The notes beneath the pieces were generated by a model. It was not told the origin of the DNA. It saw nothing but the letters and a program-made list of their open reading frames with translations, and made no database searches. The translations under genes and the position numbers were made by a program. From the NCBI GenBank assembly GCA_033032865.1, contig JAWHQI010000028.1:8141001-8205000 (forward strand): a stretch of DNA of 64,000 nt. Reading direction: 5' to 3'. Within the stretch, counting starts at the first letter, position 1, and every line of letters starts with the position of its first letter. The stretch comes from Dactylorhiza incarnata (lineage: Eukaryota; Streptophyta; Magnoliopsida; Asparagales; Orchidaceae). Below, piece after piece: positions 33,250 to 44,106 of the stretch.

Positions 33250-34709
33250 GAATAAGAGATTTAGTTATCCAAAGTTGACCATGTGAGTTGGTTCCTTTGG
33301 GTACCCAAGTATATCATATTGGTTTGTGGGTAGATAATGATGAATGGGTCCTTTCATGTGAAGTTAATGTTTCAATTTTAATTTTGGGTCTCCATTCAAA
33401 TCTTGGTTTAATGTTATTTTTATACATCAAATTTCTATTGTGGTTATATTTATTTTGAAGATTATAATTGAAAGTATCGTTCATAGGAAATTTGTGAAAT
33501 TTCAATTTTAAGTTGGGAAAACATGATTTTGTAAATAATGATGATTTGTTTTTTGATTTACAAAAACTTTTTGTTTCTTATTCCCATTATTAGGTTTATT
33601 TAAGATATTCATATTTGTATTCAACTTGCTTTTAGATATTACTTGATATTCTAAATTTGTATGTTGTGAATTCATAATTTTCATAAGCAAGTTGATTTTT
33701 TATTTTAATTCATCATTTTTGGCCTTAAGATTATCCCTAGTTTTATATAAGCTATTGTGCTATTTTTAAGAGTGGAAACAATTGAATCAATATGAGTTTG
33801 ATAATTATTTCTAAATTCCTCAAATGTTTCATCCATCTCTTTGATTTCAATTTTATAACTTTTGCATGTAGCACAATTACTTCTCAAAGATGAATTTCTA
33901 AAGATAATTTTTTATTTTGTTCTTTTACAATTAATAGTTCTTTTTCAAAATCCTTGAATTTTTCATTAATATTATTACAATCAAAACACGGTTTTATATT
34001 TTCAAATAAACTGCAAGGTGGAGAATAATCAAACACATCAATCTTTGTTTCTACATTAATTTTAGCTTTTAAGTTTTTATTTTCTGAGCGTAATTTTGAA
34101 TTTAAATTTTCTAATTTCTTAATTTTACGCTTAGTAGTTTGTAGCAATTGTAATGCAGAAATAGAATTGCAAAAGATAGAATTTGATTTCCTTACAGTGC
34201 TTTTGGATGCGGTGAAATTTGAGCATATAGTTGCTTTGTTATCTTTATATTTTTAACATTCATCTTCCAAAGATAAGATTTCTTCTTTTCCACTTGATGT
34301 GCTCTCCATTGATTCATCGTGAGAGGAGCTTTCTTGAACATCTGTGCGAGGTTGTGTGTTCTCAAATTCTTGCTTTTGTTCCATACCTATAAGAGAAAAA
34401 TCATACATTTCTTCAAGAAATTTCCATACCTTGTATGCACTGGAAAAGCAATAAATCAATTTGAAAATTTCTTAAGATAAGGCACAAAATACTATTTAAA
34501 GCATTTAGGTTACATTCTTTTTTATTTGTTTCATCCGCTGGTCTTACTATTGCTATATTCCATGCTTCAATATCTAAATTTTTAATAAATTTTTCCATTA
34601 ACAATTTCTACCCTTTATAATTTCTTCCTTCGAATAAAGGTGGTGCAAGAGATTTTTTTTCTTCGTTAAAATTTCCCCCACTAATAGAAGCGAGATCATG
34701 AGACTCCAT
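33250..34709 (-). pseudogene. Copia-C Gag (decayed)
   Basis: Start ATG at 34709-34707 (MESHDLASISGGNFNEE). The pieces in order are APPLFEGRNYKG, FIKNLDIEAWNIAIVRPADE, YKVWKFLEEMYDFSLIG and a Ser/Glu-rich acidic stretch. A long coiled coil follows (KRKIKKLENLNSKLRSENKN and CFDCNNINEKFKDFEKELL), then a basic Asn-rich end with WVPKGTNSHG, a motif that in Copia elements precedes the protease. Several stops and frameshifts. The long coiled coil fits Sirevirus-like Gag. Confidence 0.8.
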
Positions 34710-34744
34710 TATTCTCGGTTGTTAAGCCCATTTGGAATAACCTA

Positions 34745-34756
34745 GCTCTGATACCA
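34745..34756 (-). other. Primer-binding site of Copia-C
   Basis: TGGTATCAGAGC on the minus strand, the exact plant Copia site for initiator tRNA-Met, two bases from the 5' LTR end. Confidence 0.93.
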
Positions 34757-34758
34757 CT

Positions 34759-35920
34759 TGTTGGATCTGTAGGCGCCCTTAGAGGGGGGGGGGGGGTGAA
34801 TAAGGGTTTTAAAAATTTATGTTATATTTTGAATGACTTGAAAGAATAAGATATTAAAATAGTGCTTTTAAATAAAGATCTAAATTATTTTATATTGAAA
34901 GAGAGGATAATAAACACTTTAGATAAATGAAGAATAAAATCAATTTTATTACACAAAGAGACACATGATTATTATTCATAAAATTGATTACAAAACTAGA
35001 TTTCTATAATGCTAGAAATCGGAGGCGAATAATAATAAAACTCTTTTTTGTTTTCTATCCTAACTCGTATCCCCATGAACCGATGTCCCTAGCATATCCT
35101 TCCCCGGATAAGGCCTCAATACGCTCTAGTCAATCCTTCCGCGGATATGGCCTCGAGCACCTCCTAGACCTAACCTAGATCTAGCCGCCAACACGAGGCA
35201 AATTTCTTCCCTAAGTCCTACCCAGACCTAGTCGCCAACACGAGGCAAATCCACTAAGTGATTATAAGGATAAAGATGTGAAATAAACAACAATAATATA
35301 AAAAACTCCCTCTAAAGAACTTCTGAAGTCAGAGATGAAGGATCGCTGTAGAATATGCGTGGTTGAAGCGATCGTCCTTCGGATATAGCGTGACGAAGTC
35401 CTCCTTCAGAATCTCTCTAAGCTTTTTGGTGGGAGATCAACTCTTGGCCAAACAAGGCTTGGAATTATGGCACTAAACCTCTCTTCAACTTCTCTAAGGA
35501 AAATGAGAGAAGAGGGCTCCTTTTATAGGAGAGAGCGTTAGCGCCTGTGCTAACACTACCATTGGCGCTATCCCGGTATAGTATTATTCTGCGTGTGCAT
35601 ATCTTTCTTTCCAGGGAAACATTGTCGGCTTGCCTCTTGTGCTCCTCGCTACCGCCTGTGCTATCAGCTACCGCCTGGCGCTAGCGCCTTCTAAAGATGT
35701 TCCCAGAATTGCTCTAATCAAATCTAGCACTTGCGCTAGGTGCTACCGCCGACGCTAGTGGGAATCTTGGAATTTTTGACTTCAAAGTTGGGGGCAACCT
35801 TCATGTGTTGTCCTTGAGTCGTATGGACTTGTTTGCCTGTACACTTAACCACACAAGATCAAATACACATAGGATTTGTTATTCTCAAACCTAGGAGATG
35901 CGGAAGACCATTTTCTAACA
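34759..35920 (-). repeat. 5' LTR of Copia-C
   Basis: 1162 bp, TGTTAGAAAATGG to CAGATCCAACA on the minus strand. TATA box TATAAAA at 35521-35527. The palindromic GGCGCTAGCGCC is at 35677-35688 within a motif cluster at 35533-35761. Confidence 0.92.
35533..35761. repeat. CTAGCGCC motif cluster in Copia-C 5' LTR
   Basis: Counterpart of 10050-10280. Includes the perfect 12-bp palindrome GGCGCTAGCGCC (35677-35688) and GCTACCGCC half-sites, immediately upstream of the TATA box. Confidence 0.78.
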
Positions 35921-37899
35921 TCAAGCCCATGCCCTTTCTTCCACTATGGGAAGGAGTGTTTTCCTTCCTATAGGAGCTTCCATTCTTCCAGTGACCAAAC
36001 ATGCTTTCATGGTCATACCTGTTGGAGGGAAGCAACACCTTTTGAAAGGTGGTTTGAGGCTTAGCCTTCTCCTTGCTCTTTTCTCCACTCCCTTCTCCCA
36101 CTTCCATTTTATTGAATCCTAGTCCTCTCCTATTGGTTTGAGAGGAAAAGGTGTCAATTATAAGAAGCACAGATTTGGGCTTGGAGAATTGAGCCACTAA
36201 TTTCTTTTCCTTCAGAAGCTTCACCTCAAGGTCCTTGATGACCTTGTTCTTTTGATAGATGGGGCTCAAATGGATAATTGTCATCCCCATTAGATGGCTT
36301 ATTTCTCTACTCATCTGAGCCGCCAGGGTAGATGGTTTAGTGCACCTTTCCTTATCCATCGTAAGGGAAGCAATTTCTTGGGCTTGCATCTTTGCCAGCT
36401 TTTTGCTCTTCGTTAGAGCTTCCAATAGAACACCATACCTATCAATCAATTGATTGACATCTTCCTCAGATTTTGAATTATTTTCAAGAATTTCGGGCTT
36501 GTCTCATAATCAGATGAAGGGATGATATGAATTAGTACCTATTCATTTTCAGAGTTATTCTGACTTGCTTCATCATCAGTGAGGGCCATGAGTCCAAATT
36601 TGATATTGTCCTCATCATCCTCCTCTATGTCACTGTTTGAGTGAGATAGAGGGGCCATGATTCCTAACCTAGCAGCAGGAAAGTCATCATCTCTTTTAGC
36701 TGCAAATAGCCCAATGTAGTCTTCTTCTTTGTCATCTGAATCTGAAGTTGAGGATTCAGATTCACTCCAGCTCTTCACTCTCTTTGCTAGGAAGGATTTT
36801 CCCCCCTTCATATCCTTTTGGTGATGTGGCTTCTTATCACTTTTTTCTTTTCTTTTGACTGGATAGTCAGCAATGACATGTCCAGGCTTGATGCAGCAAT
36901 AGCAAATTATGTTATTTGAAACATGTTTACTAGATTTAGGTTCATACCTGTCACACTTGGGGTGCTGCCTTTCTGATCTACTGTGGTCCTTCTTGGAGTG
37001 TGAGGAGGAGGAGGGTTTGTTCTTCCACTGCTTCCTCCTCATCATCTTCTTGAATTGCCTTGTAAAGGTAGCAAATTCCTCATCAAATGGGGAGCATTTT
37101 GTGGAGGCTAGCTCAGAGTTTTCACTTTCAGCAGTCCTCTGTGGAGGAGACAGCATCTTGGCTTTGCTCTTCTTGGAGTTGTCAGCTTTGAGAGCAACAA
37201 CTCTCTCCCTTGGGTAAGCCCTTGAGGAGGTGTCCTCTTCCTTTCTAGCAGATAGCTGCATCTCATAAGAGAGCAGCTTCCCAAATAATGTGTGAGTGGG
37301 AGTTTCACCTAGTTTGGCAACCTCCCTAATGGCACAAATCTTTGTGTCCCAGTCTCTAGTTAGAGTTCTAAGGAACTTGTCATTCAGCTCATAATCAGTG
37401 AATACTCTTTCATAAGTTCTTAGCTCATTGACTATCCTGAAGAACCTTTCATAACAGATTGAGATGCTTTCTTGGCCCTGCTGCCTGAAAGCTTCATATT
37501 CCTTATTTAGAATTTTCTATCATCCCTCACCTCAGCTGTCCCTTCCATATATACTACTAAGGTATCCCATATTTCCTTGGTTGTATTGCAGTGCACCAAG
37601 TTCTGAAATGTGGAGTCATCAATAGCATTAACTATGATGTTCTGGGCTCTTTTGTCCATAGTGAACAAGGTAAGTTCATCCTTGGTTAACTCATTAAATG
37701 GCTTGTCCACTCTTCTAGTTGTATCTATTGTAGAGACAATTTGGAAAGTGAAGGGACCTTTCTTAACAGTAATGTAGATTCTAGGGTCAGATGCTTCCAT
37801 AAATAGTCTAACCCTCTACTTTCATATGCCAAAATTTGTTTTGTTGCATATGGGCAACTTCTTGGAGCCCATCTCCTTCTGCATTCCAGTGGAAGCCAT
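35921..37899 (-). pseudogene. Copia-B Gag, N-terminal and central part
   Basis: The first five bases (35921-35925) are the right TCAAG duplicate. Start ATG at 37899-37897. In order: FMEASDPRIYITVKKGPFTF, DKRAQNIIVNAIDDSTFQNL, TTKEIWDTLVVYMEG, a frame break at ~37505, MQLSARKEEDTSS, a basic stretch with FATFTRQFKKMMRRKQW, then a knuckle in which the last Cys is Tyr (CYCCIKPGHVIADY). After that come acidic blocks (SDSDDKEEDYIGLF) and a coiled-coil segment (KLAKMQAQEIASLTMDKERC). The second knuckle follows at 8774-9266 across Copia-C. A TGG codon near 37826 is now TGA. The long, coiled-coil-rich Gag is Sirevirus-like. Confidence 0.87.
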
Positions 37900-37966
37900 T
37901 GGATGCAGATAAGACTATTCCTTTGAAGAATTTGGTCAAATAGTTATGTCTTTCTTGACCAACCTA

Positions 37967-37978
37967 CCTCTGATACCA
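37967..37978 (-). other. Primer-binding site of Copia-B
   Basis: TGGTATCAGAGG on the minus strand, one base from the standard initiator tRNA-Met site, two bases from the LTR end. Confidence 0.87.
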
Positions 37979-37980
37979 CT

Positions 37981-39032
37981 CGATAGTTTGTTTAGGATGT
38001 AGTCTTAGTCATCTAAAGGGGGTGGGGGTGGGGGTGAATAAGTTTATTTTTCTTTTGACTATAAATTACCTATTTTCTGATTTTAAGTTAGTTATGCATC
38101 AAGCATCCAGATACCACACAAAGATTTATAGAGGTTCCTCAAGACAGTGTGTCTTGAGTAGTCCTCTTTCCCCCTTCACCTTTCTAACACAGAGTTAGAA
38201 AAGGCCAATACCTCCAAACACAGTTCCAAGAGCTTACAACACAGATCTCTCAGGTTTTCTCAAACCTTACCTCAGGCTTAACAGCCCTACCTCAGGCTCA
38301 ACAGCCATACCTCAGATCATCCAATGATCCTACACTCAAGCTGAACACACAGCTCTACTTCTGAGGCTAGGCAACCCTACACTCAGGCAACTATGCCCTA
38401 CAACTTAGAACTGTTAAGTTCCTATAACAATAACAATGTATGAATAACAAAAGTAGATGGAATACACCTAATCTTCTATTGTTGAACAGCTACAGAAGCA
38501 GTCTTGAATCTGGGATGAGTCCAATGGCATCAACTTTGATTCTTCTGATCCTTGACTTTAGAGAAAGAGTGAGGATCAATTTGCCCTATCTTGACTTGAT
38601 CAAGATGAGCAATTAATTCTCTCCTTGCAGCTTCAGGTAACAGTAATGAAGGTTTTCTTGGCTGTCGGCAATGGAACAGTAATGTTCTTCTTTTTTGTGA
38701 GTGATCGAGAGACTTTACAAAGCCCTAATTGTTTCTCTTATAATGGTCTCGACTTTCAATGACAATCAGATATCCTCCTGACATAGCATGGGAGTGATTG
38801 GAACATCATTTTCACTTTACAACTCTTTGTGCCAAAAGTAAAGCTCATCTGCATATTTGAATCTGTCTCAGTGGATGGGCTGAGATAGCTTCCTGTCTCA
38901 GCGGGTGCATGTGTTCTGTCTCAGCAGATCCGTTAAGACAGGCAGTTATCTCAGCGGATTTTATCTATCTGCAGCTTAGCTGGCCTAGGCTCCTTCTCAG
39001 TGACTCTTGGTCTTGTCTCAGCGGTTTAGTTG
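37981..39032 (-). repeat. 5' LTR of Copia-B (truncated)
   Basis: The inner end is at 37981 (CGATAGTTTG; the TG has mutated to CG compared with TGATAGTTTG in Copia-I). It is the same subfamily as the Copia-I LTR, with AGAGGTTCCTCAAGACAG in common. It is cut by Gypsy-E before its U3 start. It carries CTCAGCGG half-sites from 38863 to 39028. Confidence 0.85.
38863..39028. repeat. CTCAGCGG motif cluster in Copia-B LTR
   Basis: GTCTCAG(C/T)GG and GCTGAGA half-sites near 38863, 38880, 38898, 38919, 38948 and 39014. Same motif as in Copia-A and Copia-I. Confidence 0.8.
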
Positions 39033-40368
39033 TGTAGGACCCCTATTTTCAAGTGCATGAAAAATGAAAATGATTTGAAGTCAGGGAGCTAGTGCTAGGC
39101 ACTAGGGCTAGCGCTGGCGGAAGTATCCCTAAGCGATATCGACTCTGAGCTAGCGCCAGGCGCTAGTGGCTAGCGCCGGTGGTAGCTGTAAAATCATATA
39201 TGCAGCGAAATCCGACGTTTCTTCTCATTTTCTCTGAAAACCTCTGCATTTTTGAGAGCAGTGGGCTGAGAGCTGGGAAGGAGATCAGTTGGAGGTGATC
39301 CTTTGTTGTGCTGGGAGGGAGATTAGTGAAGAAGTACCTACGTGCTTGTGCCATCACAGATTCCAGCCAATTCCCTCTCAGTTCTATGGCACTGAAACGA
39401 GAAATGAGGGTAACGATTCTCCTCCCTAATCCTTGGACATGTACGTCCTTTGATTTGCATGATTTGGAAGACTTCTACTAATTAGTAGATTGGATCTTCC
39501 GGTGGGTTGAAGTTATTCCACCATAAATTGCATATAGAGTCCAGAATAGAAGTACGGACATAGGCATGCTGTGTGAAGCCCATCTGGACAGGTTGGTCCG
39601 AATTAGCGATGTTTATTGCTTGTAGCGTGCCGGAGAAGACTCCGTGTATATGATGTGTTTCGAGTTCTTGTATTGTGTTGTACAGCAAAGTGATTTGGAG
39701 GTGTTTCCCAGAAAATACCCGAAAAATGGTAGCAGAACTGGGATCTGTTACTAGAGCCGGCGGTAGCTCCAGGTGAGCTAATATGTTGATTCCTGGAGGT
39801 GTTTACCCAGAGGTAGCAGGACAGGGCTCTATTGCAAGTGTCGGGCAGAACTAGGTTCTGTTGATAGCGTTGGGCACTAGTGTTAGCGCCGACGGTAGCT
39901 CCCAGTATATAGATTGTGTGATCTTGTGCGACCTAAAGTCCTGGGGACTAGTTGCGTAGCAGAAGAAGCTGAAGGGCCTAAAAAGCCTAGGTTTATGTGA
40001 TGGGCACAAGGAGAAGCTTACCTGCATCGGGCAGAGTTGATCGCGATGATTGAGCATGGGCCTAGCTGATCCGAACCCACCCATAGTGGTGGTGAAGAAG
40101 TCGCCCCTCGGTGCACCGGGCTATGGAAGAGTGCCGAAACTTCATGTGTGCAGCCTAGCTCAAGTTGTTTGTATAAGTTGAAATAAGACTTAGCTTGGAG
40201 GCATAACTCGGGAAGTATGCCAAAGTGTGCCTTGAGAGCACGAAGTGGATGGCTGTGGATGCCTACGCTAGTGTTGTTTGCGGATACATGTGTTTATATG
40301 TTGTTGACTCTTGCTTGTAGGGATGGAGTACCACTGCCCCAAAAAGGGGTGGGGTTGTTATATGAAAG
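39033..40368 (+). repeat. 5' LTR of Gypsy-E
   Basis: Matches 46014-46793 plus 53590-54087 in order, which identifies the two pieces of the 3' LTR. Its right end is cut by Copia-F at about 40368. It contains one copy only of the 131-bp block duplicated around D2 (here about 39683-39796, slightly shortened). TATA-like AGTATATAG at 39904-39912. Confidence 0.85.
39086..39182. repeat. CTAGCGCC palindromes in Gypsy-E 5' LTR
   Basis: The 17-nt CTAGCGCC-A-GGCGCTAG at 39150-39166, with further GCTAGCGC / GGCGCTAG half-sites around it. A second group lies near 39867-39895. The 3' LTR has the same at 46067-46165 (palindrome 46131-46147). Confidence 0.88.
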
Positions 40369-41908
40369 TGATGTTAGATCTTAGATTTACTCTAGAGGGG
40401 AGGGGGGTGAATAGAGTATTAAAAACTTTTAACTTGTTTTTATAGCAGAATTAAAATAGTGATATTTATAAGTCTATAACAAAGTGAGTTATAAAAACAA
40501 AATAAAGAAATCACACAACACAGCACAGAAGAATAAACACTAACACAAAGGACACAAGGATCTATAGTGGTTCCCCAAACAACTTGGGTACATCTACTCT
40601 TCTACTACACTTGGTAGGAATCCACTACAGGTTTTTGATCAGGTGCCCTGCCACCAATGGAGTTTTGATCAGGTGCCCAAAACAATAACTACAGGTTTTT
40701 TGTTCAGGTGCCCTGCCACCAAACAGTTAACTTTTGAAGGGAGTTAGAACCCTGTATATGATGGGAAAAAGAAGGTTTATGAAGTTCTTCTCTGTCAAAA
40801 ATCTGAGAGATGACTAGTGGATTATGTTGTTGTAAAGCTCCCGCTGTCTGATAGAAATGGTTGACAGTTGGTGATGGAGCTTTCACTTGGATGAATCAAA
40901 TCTTCTTTGATGCTGATGAATCTGAGAGACCATGTTTCTCATATTTGTTGTTGCTCTTGAAGATTTGGACTTGCAGCAGTAATCTGAGAGATTAATCTTG
41001 TTGATGTTCTCGGAGAATGAATGTGCTGCTTGAGGATGAACACTGTAAATCTTTTTGACTTTTTGTGTATTTTCCTCTCTAGAATATCTTCTCTGTCGAC
41101 TGATACTTCTCCATTGTGTCTGTGGTACTATTCTCTTTCTTTCTTTGACAATATAACTCTGATTTTAATTTCAAATCCTCTGAATAAGGAATATAATAAT
41201 CAGGAGGATTAATTCTTGGAACTGCAAGCAAGACTTTAATTCCTTTTCCTTTTCCAATATACCAAACGGCTACTTTCTCGGGAAGAGAATGGAAAGGAAT
41301 AAAATAGAAGAAGGAATTTAATTCTTGTCTTATCTAGAAATAAATAACTGTAAAGAATAGATCCGTTGCTGATAGTCGATCTGAGTTCAGAGAATAGAAT
41401 AAAACTGATCTGTAGAAAATTTGTCGAGCTGAGATAAGAATTCGTCGATCTGAAGGTTGAGTTCATCGAACTGAATGTTTATTTCATCGAACTAAACTTC
41501 TGTTGTCGATTCATCGAACGTAGACTGGAGTTTGTCAATCTCAAGTTGGAGTTCATCGAACTGAAGAATAGACTGCTTAATCTGGCTGGAAGAATTGAAT
41601 TAGTCGATCTAAGAAGCACTTTCGTCGAACACAGAATAGAGTTTGTCGAACGCTGAGACTTGGGAAGTTCGTCGAATGCTGAGACTTGGCAAGTTCGTCG
41701 AATTGGAGCAAGACGTTCGTCGAACGCAGAATGCATTTCGTCGAACACAGATAGCAGTTCGTCGAACGAAGAACCCTAACTTTTCCTTAAGTTCTAGCTA
41801 ACTTAACAGCCTAAAACTTTGACCCTTAGACTATACAATGGGGGTCAACTTAGTCCTAGTCAACAGATAGTGATCCTAGCCCAAATCAGTTATAGCGTTG
41901 TTCCAACA
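40369..41908 (-). repeat. 3' LTR of Copia-F
   Basis: On the minus strand it starts TGTTGGAACAACGC after the purine tract AAATAGGGGGAGAT and ends near 40369-40372 (CTAACATCA). The plus-strand end has the Copia-typical GGGGGGTGAATAGAG. Confidence 0.82.
41400..41772. repeat. TTCGTCGAAC motif cluster in Copia-F LTR
   Basis: Ten or more copies of (G)TTCGTCGAAC or variants (TTCATCGAAC, TTGTCGATC), spaced irregularly. GTTCG-T-CGAAC is an odd-length palindrome. The densest part is 41670-41772. Confidence 0.85.
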
Positions 41909-42051
41909 ATCTCCCCCTATTTGGGTTAGGACACTATTTGACAAAATCAATTAAATAAACAAAACACCAGATATTGATCCTAGCCCAAATCAGTAATAGG
42001 GTTATTCCAACAATCTCCCCCTATTTGGGTTAGGACACTATTTAACAAAAT
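41866..42051. repeat. Tandem duplication of the Copia-F LTR/purine-tract junction
   Basis: The block from GATCCTAGCCCAAATCAG through CTCCCCCTATTTGGG to ACTATTT occurs at 41872-41940 and again at 41976-42043, 104 bp apart. Each copy contains CCTAGCCCAAAT and, 40 bases on, ATTTGGGTTAGG, an 11-of-12 inverted repeat around the purine tract. Confidence 0.85.
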
Positions 42052-42950
42052 TCAAATAATAAAACAATAGAAAAACATAGCGCATATATCTTTTGCTTTT
42101 GCTTTGTTTATCTGAGCTGGAGGTGACTTCACTAAATCAACTTTATCTGTTACTTCAACTGTAACTGGAAAACATTGATAATCTTCTTTAGCAAAGCAAT
42201 CATAGGAATTGGAGCTGTAACTGGAGTTTCTTCTATATCAACAACCATATGATTCTGCATCTGATTCTGCATCATAACTGCATCTGAAACTACATCATAT
42301 GGAGCTTCTTTCTAAAGTATCTTCCCTTATCAAAAAGCATCTCACCGTGCCTATCAAAAGCTTCTTCATGAAACATTTAAAGCATCTTTCCCTATCAAAA
42401 GGAGCTTCTTCATGAAACACCTCCCCCTTCCTACTTTCAGGAAGACCTGAAGCTTGGCTCCTAGAAGAAGGGATATTTGAAGAGGAGCAAGGGAATGATG
42501 CAATCTGATTTACAGAAATTTATCCTGATTATGTTGTTGCATTCTTTGTCTTAAGGGTATGAACCCATTCCTTTATTTCTGCTACTGGGAGTTTGATCCA
42601 ATTGAAAGTCCTCTGATATCAGTTGAAATCTCTGATATCAAAGGAAAGAGAGTTTTATCCTGGTGGTCATGAACTTCTTAAGTTGTTGTTCTTCAAAAAA
42701 ATGAAGAATGTCTTGGAAGAAATGACTGCTTGAGATAGTGGTCCTGTACCTGCAAAATGTCTCTAGTAGAGGTGGTGTTCCTCTCCTTATTTAATATGTT
42801 AGATGTTCTTGACCCAGACTACCTTGGGTCCTATTGTCTTTCCACAAAAATCTAAAATGTAAGATATCTCAGTCTGATCCTTATAGCCTTGTGGATGATA
42901 TCTCCTTGGAGGAATTATCCACTCAGTGAAAGAATTTTTAGTATATTGAG
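42052..42950 (-). pseudogene. Decayed internal remnant of Copia-F
   Basis: No long frame. Near 42805-42925 the minus strand reads WIIPPRRYHPQGYKDQTEIS and GPKVVWVKNI; the latter resembles the GPKxxWVPK motif at the gag-protease border of Copia elements. The rest is unassigned. About 900 bp. Confidence 0.45.
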
Positions 42951-42954
42951 AATA

Positions 42955-43620
42955 TGGTTTTATCCTCTTTGTGAAGAAGAAGGACGGAAGTCTGCGTCTA
43001 TGCATAGACTATCGAGAATTGAACAAGCTGACCGAGAAGAACAAGTATCTAATTCCTCGAATCGACGAATTGTTTGATCAGCTAGTCGGATCAACGGTGT
43101 ATTCAAAGCTGGATCTTAAGCCTGGATACTAACAATTGCGGATTCGGGAGTGCGACATTCCCAAGACGGCATTTAGTACCCGCTATGGTCACTATGAGTT
43201 TACCGTTATGTCATTCGTACTGATGAATGCACCATCAATGTTCATGGGTCTGATGAATAGGACCTTTAGAGAGTGCCTTGACCGGTTTGTGATTGTCTTT
43301 ATTGATGATATTCTGGTATACTCTTAGTATGAAGAAGAACACGTGATTCATTTACGCGTAGTTTTCGAGACCCTGCGACGAAGTCAGCTGTATGCTAAGT
43401 TCTCCAAATGTGAGTTTTGGCTAACCTCGGTGGCGTTCCTTGGTCATGTGGTGAGTGGTGAGGGTATCGCGGTAGATCCGGCAAAGATAGTTGCTATCCA
43501 GGAGTGTCCCGTTTTGAAGACAGTAGCGAAAGTCAGGAGATTCCTTGGACTTGCCGGCTATTATCGGTGCTTCGTGGAGAACTTTTCACGGATTGCTCTT
43601 CCTCTCACAACCTTGACAAG
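42955..43620 (+). pseudogene. Gypsy-E reverse transcriptase
   Basis: [39 protein letters not shown] and KLDLKPGY are followed by a stop, then [20 protein letters not shown], the catalytic FIDDILVYS at about 43299-43325, and [39 protein letters not shown] comes next and the domain is cut by solo LTR J. The N-terminal finger of RT is absent, lost at the Copia-F junction. These motifs are typical of chromoviruses. Confidence 0.88.
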
Positions 43621-43708
43621 TATGCAAACAGGAAAAATAAAACCAAAAAAATGGAGAATAACAATTTTTATTTCCAAAAAACTTGATTATTACAAAGGTA
43701 TAACCTCC

Positions 43709-43716
43709 TTTATATA
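43709..43716 (-). promoter_or_regulatory. TATA box of solo LTR J
   Basis: TTCTATATAAAGGAGG on the minus strand, downstream of the AGACCG palindrome cluster. Confidence 0.72.
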
Positions 43717-43795
43717 GAATGGAGGAGAGAGAAGAGATTACAAATAAACAATGTGGGACAAAACACTATACAGGACAAAATACAGAACTGGGCGG

Positions 43796-44100
43796 TCAGA
43801 CATAGGGAGACCGCTGAGACTGCTGAGACCGCTCGGTCTGAGATATCAGACCTCGCTCCCGAACCCTCCAGAGAACAAGCGGTCTGTAAAGGACAGACCG
43901 CAGGAAGCAGGGCTAGACCGCCTGTCTTCATCTTCAACTCGCCAAGCCTCAGAGAGCGCGCGGTCTGAAACGATCAGACCGCCAGAGAGAAAGGAATCCA
44001 GACCGCCCGGTCACCAACCAGACCGCCTGGTCTCCAGACAGACCGCCCGGTCTCCAGACAGACCGCCCGGTCTCCAGACAGACCGCTCAGTCTCAGCACT
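43796..44100. repeat. AGACCG..CGGTCT palindrome cluster with 20-bp tandem core
   Basis: Scattered AGACCG and CGGTCT half-sites from 43796, ending in four tandem 20-bp units (GACCGCCCGGTCTCCAGACA, from 44021 to 44100; first and last units degenerate). AGACCG-CC-CGGTCT is an inverted repeat. Confidence 0.9.
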
Positions 44101-44106
44101 TCAACA

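Larger units (their letters stand above)
9267..35920 (-). mobile_element. Copia-C: non-autonomous gag-only Copia, split by Gypsy-G1
   Basis: Minus orientation. The 5' LTR is at 34759-35920 next to a tRNA-iMet-type primer-binding site, and the 3' LTR at 9267-10435 follows a purine tract. TCAAG flanks both ends. Without Gypsy-G1 the internal region is about 5.5 kb, with one decayed gag frame and no recognisable protease, integrase or RT, so it presumably relied on a relative's pol. Age order: later than Copia-B, earlier than G1. Confidence 0.9.
35921..39032 (-). mobile_element. Copia-B, 5' part (gag, PBS, partial 5' LTR)
   Basis: Continuation of the element at 5069-9266. From right to left on the plus strand: partial LTR, PBS and gag. 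Gypsy-E truncates the LTR at 39032/39033. Confidence 0.9.
40369..42950 (-). mobile_element. Copia-F: partial Sirevirus-like element
   Basis: A 3' LTR (about 40369-41908) and ~1 kb of internal sequence on the minus strand, joined at about 42950 directly to the Gypsy-E RT. Because E gag and protease are gone between the two junctions, this is an insertion plus deletion, not a clean nested copy. Confidence 0.72.
43621..44106 (-). mobile_element. J: 486-bp solo LTR with 20-bp palindromic repeats
   Basis: Flanked by a perfect TSD ACAAG (43616-43620 and 44107-44111) inside the Gypsy-E pol. On the minus strand it begins TGTTGAAGTGCTGAG, has TATATAAA at 43716-43709 and AATAAAAATTG polyadenylation-like words, and ends TTTGCATA. 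Promoter and polyadenylation signals in one 0.5-kb unit with a TSD but no internal region indicate a solo LTR left by LTR-LTR recombination. Confidence 0.82.
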
